Shown here piece by piece: positions 46,346 through 53,544 of a stretch of 53,544 nucleotides of DNA (position 1 is its first letter; every line of letters starts with the position of its first letter). The position numbers and the translations under genes are program-made. This stretch comes from an uncultured Clostridia bacterium. GTDB taxonomy: Bacteria; Bacillota_A; Clostridia; TANB77; CAG-508. The stretch covers positions 1-53,544 of the forward strand of contig CANQLO010000007.1 of assembly GCA_947624715.1 (NCBI GenBank), in the 5' to 3' direction. Under the pieces are notes generated by a model, which was not told the DNA's origin, searched no databases, and saw only the letters and a program-made list of their open reading frames with translations.

Positions 46346-47494
46346 CTATTGATACATAAGTCCACTATTGGATATCCTCATTACTATTGCTATACCTACT
46401 ATAAGCATTGCTGTAATAGTAAACATTATTGCTAAGAACACTTTAAATGTTCCTCCCATTTGTTCAATTAAACTCACTATTTTCTTATCTGCAATTGGCT
46501 GACACAGTGCTGCTCCTAAATAATATGTAATCGTAAGTGCAGTTAAGTTTAATATTGGCTTTATGCAAATACATACTATGACAAATATACCAACAACACC
46601 AACTGCATTTTTTATTATATTGCTATAACCTAAGACTGTATCTATTGCGTCTCCTAATATTCCTCCTACTACTGGAATTGCATTTGATACTACTGATTTT
46701 CCTGCTTTTAGAGTTATTCCATCTAGTCCACTTGTTATTCCTCCTTCTAATGTTGCTAGACTAAAAAATAGAGTTAGTATTGTTGTTAAAACCCATACTG
46801 TTCCTTTTTTTAGAAATTTTGATAGTTTATCGACTTGCACTTGTTCAGATACTTTAGAAATTATTCCTAATGCTGTTGATACTAATATAATTGGAATTAA
46901 AACATTTGTTATAAAATTTCCTATAAAAGTTATAACCAGTAGCAAAATTGGCTCTATCATATGTGATGTTACAACATTTCCAGTAGCTATCATCAGAGTT
47001 GTTAGCAATGGTATTAAAGTATTTGAAAAGGCAGTTAAATCAGATATTGAATCTCTTACATCTGATATAATGCTGGAAAAATTGGACATTATCAAAGTTA
47101 CTATTAAAACATATTGTATATAATATGCAATTTTTGCAACTGATTCATTTCCTAAGTTTTCACTTATTGTTTTTAAAATACTATGTATAATAACTACTAT
47201 AATTACACCTGAAATAGTAGCAAGTGCCTGTTGTAAGTTACTTCCTAATAATTTTATTATATATTTTAATATCTTAGTATTATCCAAATTACCTGAAATA
47301 CTTGAATTATATATTTCTGAAATATCAATATCTTCTGTGTATTTTTCTGCATCTTTTAAAAATGTTCCTATTCCATAAGATTTTTCACTATTATTCAATT
47401 CTTCACTGGCATTATTATTGTTTACAGCCAATGATGATTTAGGCAGTACGTAAAACATAAGTATTACTAAAATTATAAAAATTTTATTTTTCAT
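46346..47494 (-). CDS. spoIIIAE: stage III sporulation protein AE
   Basis: The 382-residue protein has a signal peptide (FIILVILMFYVLPKSSLA) and about eight helices, with SKFLKKGTVWVLTTILTLFFSLATLEGG and KSVVSNAIPVVGGILGDAIDTVLG typical of SpoIIIAE. It is the largest integral part of the SpoIIIA complex and resembles permeases. It is in order between AD and AF. No CGG is in frame. Confidence 0.94.
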   Translation of the reverse strand: MKNKIFIILVILMFYVLPKSSLAVNNNNASEELNNSEKSYGIGTFLKDAEKYTEDIDISEIYNSSISGNLDNTKILKYIIKLLGSNLQQALATISGVIIVVIIHSILKTISENLGNESVAKIAYYIQYVLIVTLIMSNFSSIISDVRDSISDLTAFSNTLIPLLTTLMIATGNVVTSHMIEPILLLVITFIGNFITNVLIPIILVSTALGIISKVSEQVQVDKLSKFLKKGTVWVLTTILTLFFSLATLEGGITSGLDGITLKAGKSVVSNAIPVVGGILGDAIDTVLGYSNIIKNAVGVVGIFVIVCICIKPILNLTALTITYYLGAALCQPIADKKIVSLIEQMGGTFKVFLAIMFTITAMLIVGIAIVMRISNSGLMYQ

Positions 47495-47512
47495 ATTAAA
47501 TTACTCCAAATT

Positions 47513-47899
47513 TTATGGTAATATTTTTAATACTGTTTCAAGCAATGCTCTTATTATTGGAATTGACATTGAAATAATTATTACTTTTCCTCCTATATCT
47601 ACTTTACTTGCTACTGCTGATTCTCCAGCATCTTTGCATATACTTACAGCAAATTCTGTAAGTATTGCTATTCCTGTAATTTTAATAAGTATCTTTAAAA
47701 ATTCACTATTTATGTTTGTCCTGCTTGCAATATCCTGCATTATAGTTATTATTCCAGAAATTGAATCTGTAATCATCATAATAATCATTACACCAGCTAT
47801 TATTGATGCATAGATTGCAAATTCTGGTCTATATTGTTTTAAAATTACAATTATTATTACTGCAATAAAGCCTACTCCTATTATTTTAATAATATCCAT
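47513..47899 (-). CDS. spoIIIAD: stage III sporulation protein AD
   Basis: The 128-residue membrane protein has about four helices and the family segment EFLKILIKITGIAILTEFAVSICKDAGESAVASKV. Its length matches B. subtilis SpoIIIAD (133). It is thought to be an integral scaffold of the channel. Confidence 0.94.
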   Translation of the reverse strand: MDIIKIIGVGFIAVIIIVILKQYRPEFAIYASIIAGVMIIMMITDSISGIITIMQDIASRTNINSEFLKILIKITGIAILTEFAVSICKDAGESAVASKVDIGGKVIIISMSIPIIRALLETVLKILP

Positions 47900-47912
47900 T
47901 TATTGCTCCTTC

Positions 47913-48107
47913 TTATAAGTTAAACATTGTTCTTACAGAATTAAATAATCCACTCACTTCTTTTATTACTAATGAAAGTACAATAATAAGTCCTGCTAAA
48001 GTTGTCATCATTGCTTGATCTTCTCTACCTGCTCTTACTAAAACTTGATATAACACTGCAACTAAAATTCCTATTGCAGCTATTTTAAATAATAAATCAA
48101 TTTCCAT
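47913..48107 (-). CDS. spoIIIAC: stage III sporulation protein AC
   Basis: The 64-residue protein has two helices, with DLLFKIAAIGILVAVLYQVL and AMMTTLAGLIIVLSLVI matching SpoIIIAC. It lies 13 bases before AD and is probably translated with it. Confidence 0.93.
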   Translation of the reverse strand: MEIDLLFKIAAIGILVAVLYQVLVRAGREDQAMMTTLAGLIIVLSLVIKEVSGLFNSVRTMFNL

Positions 48108-48117
48108 CTCATTCTCC

Positions 48118-48627
48118 TTAAACTAAAATTATTACAATAGCTAGTCCTACAGTTGCACCCAATGTTTTAAACATCTTTTCATTTTTATTTTTCTCAAGTT
48201 CTGCATCTTGAAGTTTTGTATCCAAAAATTTTAATGTAAGTCTTATTTCATTAACTTGTCCATCTAAGTCTGTTTTTCCTAACATTTTTGCTAATCCTTT
48301 TATTGTATCTTTATCCTCATTTGTAAGCTTTGTATTAGATTCATCAATGGCTTTTTCCCAAGCTTCACCTGCAGACATTATTTTCATATTTTCAGCTGAT
48401 TTTTCAAAAATCTCACCTACACTACCTTTTATACTTTGTGATATATCATTAAATACATCTGGTATAGGTTCATATGTAAACTTTATTTTCTCTTCAAATA
48501 TATTTAATGCACTTTGAAACTGTTTTAATTCATGCACTCTAGTAGAGTATTTTTTTGATATAACTATTCCTAAAAAAGTTGATACTATAAAAATAGCAAT
48601 TAAAAATATAAATTTAATAAATATCAT
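48118..48627 (-). CDS. spoIIIAB: stage III sporulation protein AB
   Basis: The 169-residue protein has N- and C-terminal helices and a helical middle with KFTYEPIPDVF, SAGEAWEKAI and EKNEKMFKTLGATVGLAIVIIL. SpoIIIAB is related to GspF-like platform proteins. Order and size fit. Confidence 0.92.
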   Translation of the reverse strand: MIFIKFIFLIAIFIVSTFLGIVISKKYSTRVHELKQFQSALNIFEEKIKFTYEPIPDVFNDISQSIKGSVGEIFEKSAENMKIMSAGEAWEKAIDESNTKLTNEDKDTIKGLAKMLGKTDLDGQVNEIRLTLKFLDTKLQDAELEKNKNEKMFKTLGATVGLAIVIILV

Positions 48628-48684
48628 TTTCTTGTCCTCTTCTTTTGAATATTACTACAATAAATATATTCGTATAAAATTAAT

Positions 48685-49578
48685 TTATGCTAAGTTTTCA
48701 TCGTCACAAATATACATATTTTTATCTAATGTATAAACATTTTTTATAATTCCTTTTTTTTCTAAAAAAATAATTTTATTAAAAATTTTTTCTTCATATA
48801 ATTCATTTAAACTCTTATTTAATTTTAATTCTTCTATATTACCTCCATGTGCTGTAAAAATTCCTTTTACTCCTGAACATATCCCGTAATTTATTGCTTC
48901 AACATCTTCCTTAATACCAATTTCATCAGTTGCTATTATTTGTGGTGCCATTGTTCTTACTGCAATTTTCATTCCTAAACTTTTATTAACATTATCAAGT
49001 ACGTCAGTTCTTAATCCAACATCATTTTGTGGTACTCCTTTATACATTGCTGCGATTTCTCCTCTTTCATCTATTAATGAAATTGTATATCCTATATTAC
49101 TTATACATCTTATTAAATCTCTTAAAATTGTTGTCTTGCCGCAACCCGGTGGTGACACAATAAGTGTATTATTTATATTGCCATTTTCTATTACATGTGA
49201 AAAAACTTTTTCACTTGCTCCAATTATTTCTTTTGCAATTCTTATATTAAGTGATGATACATAATTTATATTGCTGATTTGACCATCTTTCATAGCAATA
49301 TTTCCTGTAAGTCCTACCCTATGTCCACCCATTAGTGTTATGAATCCATTACAAATTTGACTTTGATATGAATATATTGAGTTATCACAGAATACTTGCA
49401 GACATGATAATATTTCTTTCTGTGATGGTATGTATTCTAATACTTCTTCTTTGTCTATGTATTTTAGAATTATATTTCTATTTGCTCTTATTCTTATTTC
49501 TTCTAATCTATCTGCATTTATATTATTAGAAACTTCTCTTGGTAATACCCTTAAAATAACTTGTAAATTTTTAACCAT
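48685..49578 (-). CDS. spoIIIAA: stage III sporulation protein AA, secretion-type ATPase
   Basis: SpoIIIAA is the cytoplasmic ATPase that drives the mother-cell to forespore channel. The 297-residue protein has EEIRIRANRNI, the P-loop LIVSPPGCGKTTILRDL near residue 145, ISLIDERGEIAAMYKG and MAPQIIATDEIG. It is the first gene of the eight-gene operon, whose promoter should lie just upstream. Confidence 0.95.
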   Translation of the reverse strand: MVKNLQVILRVLPREVSNNINADRLEEIRIRANRNIILKYIDKEEVLEYIPSQKEILSCLQVFCDNSIYSYQSQICNGFITLMGGHRVGLTGNIAMKDGQISNINYVSSLNIRIAKEIIGASEKVFSHVIENGNINNTLIVSPPGCGKTTILRDLIRCISNIGYTISLIDERGEIAAMYKGVPQNDVGLRTDVLDNVNKSLGMKIAVRTMAPQIIATDEIGIKEDVEAINYGICSGVKGIFTAHGGNIEELKLNKSLNELYEEKIFNKIIFLEKKGIIKNVYTLDKNMYICDDENLA

Positions 49579-49611
49579 TTTTTATTTCCTTTACTTTTAT
49601 TTTTGCACAAC

Positions 49612-49650
49612 AAAAAAGCAGTCATATATTAAATATATGCTGCTCTTTTT
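49612..49650 (-). terminator. terminator after yebC
   Basis: On the minus strand AAAAAGAGCAG and CTGCTTTTTT enclose CATATATTTAATATATG, itself self-pairing. The T-run after the stem is clear. It separates yebC from the spoIIIA operon. Confidence 0.8.
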
Positions 49651-49703
49651 ATTATATTCTTATTATTTTAATATTATTGTTTTATTTTCTTTATTTTGAT
49701 TTT

Positions 49704-50426
49704 TTATTCCCAATTATGATATATATTCATTACATCATCTAAATCTTCTAGACTGTCAATTAATCTTTGTACCTTTTCTTCACCATCACTATCTAATGCA
49801 ACTGTTGTAGTTGGTACCATTTGAATTTCTGCTTCTTCAAATTCTAATCCTTGATTTTCTAATGCTTCTCTTACTACTGAAAAATCAGCTGGATCTGTTG
49901 TAATTTCATAGCATTCATCATCACTTTGTACGTCTTCTGCTCCATTATCTAAAGCTATCATCATTATATCGTCTTCTGTTAAATTGGTTTTTGTTTTATC
50001 TATAACAATTATTCCTTTTTTATTGAACATATATGATACACAACCTGATGTTCCTAAATTTCCACCAGCTTTATCAAATAAATGTCTTACATCTGCTGCT
50101 GTTCTATTTTTATTATCTGTACTAGCTTCTACGATAAAAGCTACACCCATTGGTCCATATCCTTCATATGTAATTTCTTCATAAGTCTTATTACTTCCTT
50201 CTCCTGATGCTTTCTTTATTGCATTTTGAATTGTATCATTAGGCATATTATTTGCTTTACATTTTGCTATAACATCTTTTAATTTAGAATTACCTGCAGG
50301 ATCTGGTCCACCTTGTTTTACTGCTAATAATATTTCTCTTCCTAATTTTGTAAATACTTTTCCTCTTGCTGCATCTGCTTTTCCTTTTTTGGCTTGTATG
50401 TTATGCCATTTTGAATGACCTGACAT
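49704..50426 (-). CDS. yebC: YebC/PmpR-family protein
   Basis: The 240-residue protein begins [22 protein letters not shown] and continues [22 protein letters not shown], the clear family start. [22 protein letters not shown] follows. YebC proteins were called transcriptional regulators and newer work links some to translation of proline-rich stretches. An AGGAGG-like box precedes the ATG. Confidence 0.96.
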   Translation of the reverse strand: MSGHSKWHNIQAKKGKADAARGKVFTKLGREILLAVKQGGPDPAGNSKLKDVIAKCKANNMPNDTIQNAIKKASGEGSNKTYEEITYEGYGPMGVAFIVEASTDNKNRTAADVRHLFDKAGGNLGTSGCVSYMFNKKGIIVIDKTKTNLTEDDIMMIALDNGAEDVQSDDECYEITTDPADFSVVREALENQGLEFEEAEIQMVPTTTVALDSDGEEKVQRLIDSLEDLDDVMNIYHNWE

Positions 50427-50603
50427 GTTTAATTCCTCCTTTTAAATTTCACGTTATAAATTATACCATACTTTTCTTATTTTGTGTAGTACTTTTATAA
50501 ATTTTACTTTTTATTGTTGACCGATAAGTAAAAAGTAAATGTAATAATAAGTAACATCTAATTTGATTATGTAAATTCTAATTTTCTTTTTTTCAAAATA
50601 ATT
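50427..50603. other. intergenic spacer between the SUMF1 terminator and yebC
   Basis: About 180 AT-rich bases without a gene. It should contain the yebC promoter, but I see no clear boxes. Confidence 0.3.
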
Positions 50604-50652
50604 AAGGAGAGTTTATATAAAGTTAATTTAAACTTACATATATCCTCTCCTT
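50604..50652 (-). terminator. terminator after the SUMF1 gene
   Basis: AAGGAGAG and CTCTCCTT pair, with inner TATAT and AAGT pairings, just past the stop codon. The T-run is broken. Confidence 0.6.
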
Positions 50653-50657
50653 CTAAC

Positions 50658-51332
50658 TCAGTCACGAAGATCTCGAATAACAATTCTGAGCGTATTGTCA
50701 TAGTAACCCTTTTCAGGATCAGCCCATGCTCTAAATGAAGCTGGATATTTATCACCAGTATTAAAGTACGAGCCATGACCACCCCTAATAATTCTATGGT
50801 GGTCATATAATTCTGACCGTTCTGTTGTCCATATTGAACAATTACCAAAGAAGTTATTCAAACGATTAATCATCCATAAAGGATTTGAACCTGTCTTTGC
50901 TAATACAAAAGGTTCAGAATAATTTCCTTTACCATTTCCAGTTACATAAACATCTTCAAAAGTTGCTGCTTTTGTTTGTACTAACCACATACATATGCGA
51001 TTATACTCTTCCTTTCCAGGAATATACCCATTTGCTACCTTATTTGCGAGTTCCTCTGATTCGTAAAAATTAATATTAGTAATTGGATATCTGTCAGCAA
51101 TAGACAATGGTTTGCCATCATTGCCTAATGAAATTTCATATCTTGAAAGCCAAAAACCTCTAACATATAAACCATCAGAAGTATAACCTGCTGGAATTCT
51201 TAAATATTGACTTCCATCATCGCTTTCAATGATAAGTCCATTATCCACCTCTCCTTCTTTAAAAGAGAAGCCATTAGGAATGTCTACCTCAATCCGATAA
51301 CCATCACAATACTCTAAAAATGTCTTCTCCAT
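50658..51332 (-). CDS. foreign-looking SUMF1-domain protein with two in-frame CGG codons
   Basis: The 224-residue protein has a SUMF1/FGE-like domain: FWLSRYEISLG, PITNINFYES, the segment WTTERSELYDHHRIIRGGHG, then PASFRAWADP. No signal peptide or helix is evident. Its arginine codons include AGA, AGG, CGT, CGC, CGA and CGG, unlike the AGA-rich neighbours, so it was probably acquired recently. CGG is in frame at 51294-51296 (DGYRIE) and at 50817-50819 (TTERSE). The SUMF1 domain continues in frame 0 past both, so here CGG is not a repair site; skipping its C at the first would hit a stop four codons later. It has a consensus promoter and AAAGGAGG. Confidence 0.7.
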   Translation of the reverse strand: MEKTFLEYCDGYRIEVDIPNGFSFKEGEVDNGLIIESDDGSQYLRIPAGYTSDGLYVRGFWLSRYEISLGNDGKPLSIADRYPITNINFYESEELANKVANGYIPGKEEYNRICMWLVQTKAATFEDVYVTGNGKGNYSEPFVLAKTGSNPLWMINRLNNFFGNCSIWTTERSELYDHHRIIRGGHGSYFNTGDKYPASFRAWADPEKGYYDNTLRIVIRDLRD

Positions 51333-51372
51333 GATTTGACCTCCTTTAAAGACTTTGTTAATATGCTATAAA

Positions 51373-51386
51373 TTAGCTTATGCTAA
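51373..51386. promoter_or_regulatory. palindrome TTAGC-N4-GCTAA at the start of transcription
   Basis: The palindrome lies about 9 bases after the TATAAT of the SUMF1 gene, where a repressor would block initiation. It is identical to the one at 18836-18849. Confidence 0.55.
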
Positions 51387-51394
51387 CTGTTTAT

Positions 51395-51423
51395 ATTATA
51401 TATCATATCGGTATTTTTGTCAA
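51395..51423 (-). promoter_or_regulatory. perfect consensus promoter of the SUMF1 gene
   Basis: TTGACA (51418-51423) and TATAAT (51395-51400) are exactly 17 bases apart on the minus strand. Such a strong promoter with an adjacent palindrome suggests repression in most conditions. Confidence 0.75.
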
Positions 51424-51432
51424 CATAAAGTA

Positions 51433-52119
51433 CTATTTCTTAAATATTCGGCTTGCCTTTACTTGATTGTATAAAGACTTTTCTTTACCATAATAGAAAG
51501 CCCACTCTTTATCTCCATATGAAAAATGCCACCATTCACCATCGTATGGTGCAAATCCTTCACTCATCATCATATTTCTCAATAGTTTTCTATTTTTTTT
51601 TGCTTCTTCTGATATATTGTCTGTTTCATAATAACACATTGTTGTACTATAATCTAAAATTTCTGAACCAAAATCAAGCATTTTATTTTGTTTTGTATCA
51701 AATATAGCTGCATCAACCGCTCCTCCTGTTGGGTGACCTGAAACAATTGGCACCGCAATTTTTTCGTGTATATATTCATACATTTCAATTTTATCTGTAA
51801 ATTTACCTTTAACTTCTTCAAGTATTTCATTAAAATATTTTTCTTGTTTTTTCATATCTCTGAAACCATAAACCACAATTATTTTATAATTTTTATTTAT
51901 TTTTTTCAAATCCTTTGATACTCTAATTAATTTTTCATATACAGATTTTCTAACTGCTATTTGATGACCATATTCAAGCATATTTCTTCTTTCTTGATAC
52001 TTTCCAATCACAAATTCATTTTCAAGTGGTAATAAGATAAATTCTTCTTTATCAGTTTCTACATCATATTCTTTTATTGTTAATAAATCTACATATTTCA
52101 CAAAATGATTATTTGCCAT
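51433..52119 (-). CDS. VanX/DdpX-like D-Ala-D-Ala dipeptidase (M15 family)
   Basis: M15D enzymes cleave D-alanyl-D-alanine or related wall dipeptides. The 228-residue protein has VVYGFRDMKKQEKYF, the zinc motif SGHPTGGAVDAAIFD near residue 130 (SxHxxGxAxD) and the catalytic EWWHFSYGDKEWAFYYG near 196. It lacks a signal peptide, as VanX does. No vanH or vanA is present, so a wall-recycling role is more likely than glycopeptide resistance. It lies 27 bases after hisS. Confidence 0.85.
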   Translation of the reverse strand: MANNHFVKYVDLLTIKEYDVETDKEEFILLPLENEFVIGKYQERRNMLEYGHQIAVRKSVYEKLIRVSKDLKKINKNYKIIVVYGFRDMKKQEKYFNEILEEVKGKFTDKIEMYEYIHEKIAVPIVSGHPTGGAVDAAIFDTKQNKMLDFGSEILDYSTTMCYYETDNISEEAKKNRKLLRNMMMSEGFAPYDGEWWHFSYGDKEWAFYYGKEKSLYNQVKASRIFKK

Positions 52120-52146
52120 TCGTTTGCTACGTTCCTTTCATATTAA

Positions 52147-53460
52147 TTAGTCTTCTTTTATTATTTTAATTGCATCTTCAAATGTTAGCGTCTTTTGTTC
52201 TCCTGTAAACATATTTTTTAATGTAATAACATTATTTTTTATTTCATCTTCTCCTATTATTATTACATATTTTACATTTAAATTATCAGCATATTTAAAT
52301 TTTTTTCCCAATTTTTGTTCTTCTATATTAATTTGTACATTTAAATTATTATCTCTTAATTTTCTTGCAATTTCAGCACACACTTCATAATTATCTGTCA
52401 TTGATACAATTAATGCATTTGATATAGATTGATTTTCAGCAGATATTATTTTATTATCTATTAATTGAAAAAATAATCTTGATAAACCTATTGAAATTCC
52501 AACTCCAGGCATTTTTTTATCTGTATAATATTCTGCCAAATTATCATATCTTCCTCCAGAACATACACTTCCTAAATTTCTATATTTATCTAAAAATGTT
52601 TCATATACTGTTCCTGTATAATAATCTAATCCTCTTGCTATTGTTAAATCAATTTTAAAATTATTTTCAGGAACACCAAATATTTTGATAAATTTTATAA
52701 GTTGTTTTAATTCTTCTAATCCTTCTTGAAAAACTTTATTATTAATATTTAATTCCTCTAAAGATTTTATTTTATTATTATTATTTCCATCAATTGCAAT
52801 AAATTTCATAATTGTTTCTACTTTTTTTATTTCTATATTTTTTATCAATTCATTTTTTACTTCTTCAGCACCAATTTTGTCTATTTTATCAATTACTCTT
52901 AAAATTTCTGCTGATTCATTTTCTAATTTTAAACTTAAAAATAATCCATTTAGTATTTTTCTATTATTTATACATATTGTAAATTCATCAAATCCTAAAT
53001 TTTTAAATGTGTTATATATTATAGATGGAATTTCTGCATCATTGATGATTGATAATTTTTCATCTCCAATTATGTCAACATCGCATTGATAAAATTCTCT
53101 ATATCTTCCTCTTTGTGGTTTTTCTCCTCTATATACTTTTCCTATTTGATATCTTTTAAATGGAAAACTTAATTTGTCATAATATTCTGTTACATATTTT
53201 GCAAGTGGTACTGTTAAATCAAATCTAAGTGCTAAATCATTTTCTCCTTTTTCAAAACGATATATTTGTTTTTCTGTTTCTCCTCCTGCTTTTGCAAGCA
53301 ATACATTAGCATCTTCAATGATAGGAGTATCTAATGGTAAAAATCCATATTTTTCATATGATTTTTGTATTGTTTCCTTCATTTTATTAAATAAAATCTG
53401 TTCGTTTGGTAATAATTCCATAAATCCTGGTAATGTTTTTGGTTGTACTTTTTCTTTCAT
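52147..53460 (-). CDS. hisS: histidyl-tRNA synthetase
   Basis: The enzyme charges tRNA-His. The 437-residue class II synthetase has LPGFMELLPNEQILFNKM, motif 2 with FKRYQIGKVYRGEKPQRGRYREFYQCD near residues 99-125 and histidine loops ARGLDYYTGTVYE and VCSGGRYDNL. Motif 3 is PGVGISIGLSRL. The C-terminal anticodon domain ends it. The usual partner aspS is outside the window or absent. AGGAGG precedes the ATG. No CGG is in frame. Confidence 0.97.
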   Translation of the reverse strand: MKEKVQPKTLPGFMELLPNEQILFNKMKETIQKSYEKYGFLPLDTPIIEDANVLLAKAGGETEKQIYRFEKGENDLALRFDLTVPLAKYVTEYYDKLSFPFKRYQIGKVYRGEKPQRGRYREFYQCDVDIIGDEKLSIINDAEIPSIIYNTFKNLGFDEFTICINNRKILNGLFLSLKLENESAEILRVIDKIDKIGAEEVKNELIKNIEIKKVETIMKFIAIDGNNNNKIKSLEELNINNKVFQEGLEELKQLIKFIKIFGVPENNFKIDLTIARGLDYYTGTVYETFLDKYRNLGSVCSGGRYDNLAEYYTDKKMPGVGISIGLSRLFFQLIDNKIISAENQSISNALIVSMTDNYEVCAEIARKLRDNNLNVQINIEEQKLGKKFKYADNLNVKYVIIIGEDEIKNNVITLKNMFTGEQKTLTFEDAIKIIKED

Positions 53461-53481
53461 TTCTTATCCTCCTAGTATAAT

Positions 53482-53511
53482 AATGTAAGTTAAGAAAATT
53501 AACTTAACATT
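53482..53511 (-). promoter_or_regulatory. hairpin in the hisS leader
   Basis: AATGTTAAGTTAA and TTAACTTACATT pair just before the hisS SD. It could be part of a T-box, which often controls synthetase genes, but too little of the leader is in the window to see a specifier or T-box sequence. Confidence 0.3.
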
Positions 53512-53544
53512 ATTTATTTTTTTCTGTGAGTCTTTTCATAACTC

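Noticed and set aside
50567..50848. A separate 93-residue gene overlapping the SUMF1 gene
   Set aside because: It is another frame of the SUMF1 gene with no recognisable family and no ribosome binding site; frame 0 keeps the SUMF1 motifs.
7575..52119. Vancomycin-type resistance from alr and the VanX-like gene
   Set aside because: The two genes are far apart and no vanH, ligase or regulator is present; both have ordinary wall roles.
1..53544. tRNA genes, rRNA genes, prophage or integrative elements
   Set aside because: No cloverleaf, rRNA motif, integrase or phage structural gene was seen on either strand by eye.

Overview
The window looks like a chromosomal segment of a low-GC, endospore-forming Clostridia-type bacterium. 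The complete spoIIIA operon (AA to AH), WhiA, a CdaA-type diadenylate cyclase, a Firmicutes-like 6S RNA, strong AGGAGG ribosome binding sites and the AT-rich composition all support this. Arginine is written mostly as AGA. No tRNA, rRNA, CRISPR array or prophage was seen, and the exact taxon cannot be told.

Layout. 1-140 holds the start of a DUF1016-type nuclease gene. 307-7368 is a surface-sugar cluster on the minus strand: rfbB and rfbA make dTDP-4-keto-6-deoxyglucose, a WecE-like aminotransferase and a GNAT enzyme would make an N-acetylated amino sugar, a GtrB/ArnC-like transferase would load it on undecaprenyl phosphate, a pair of small SMR proteins (ArnE/ArnF-like) would flip it, and a polytopic DUF6056-like protein may transfer it. 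7575-20727 holds accessory and metabolic genes: alr, an acyl-CoA ligase, ldh, two kinase-like genes, a GH25-LysM lysozyme, an ABC exporter, a pilin-like SUMF1 protein, a TIGR03943-like protein and an AI-2E/YtvI permease. 20890-34522 holds pnp, rpsO, dnaE, mutS2, truA, cdaA, hemW and whiA. 34597-43896 holds prmC, 6S RNA, truB, nrnA, rbfA, infB, nusA and rimP. 44129-49578 is spoIIIAA-AH. yebC, a foreign-looking SUMF1 gene, a VanX-like dipeptidase and hisS end the window.

The main discovery is a recoding rule. Four genes are interrupted: dnaE, truA (twice), the GH25-LysM lysozyme and spoIIIAF. At all five breaks the reading frame meets an in-frame CGG codon, and skipping its C, so that GGN is read next, restores the full protein. 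At the four sites where family alignment is possible the restored residue is the conserved glycine. By eye I found no other in-frame CGG in any native gene of the window, although the trinucleotide is common out of frame and CGA and CGT are used as ordinary arginine codons. This points to CGG as an orphan codon that triggers efficient +1 frameshifting, or to CGGN being read as a four-base codon. The only exceptions are two in-frame CGGs in the SUMF1 gene at 50658-51332, whose varied arginine codons suggest recent transfer.

Other notable structures are three copies of a roughly 100-bp hairpin element with a GC-rich core, seven copies of a 27-bp REP-like repeat (one supplying the C-terminus and stop codon of DnaE, one pair lying beside an apparently leaderless mutS2 promoter), a palindrome shared by both SUMF1 genes, an M-L-V mini-ORF shared by the ldh and SUMF1 leaders, and tandem duplications at the 3' ends of genes.
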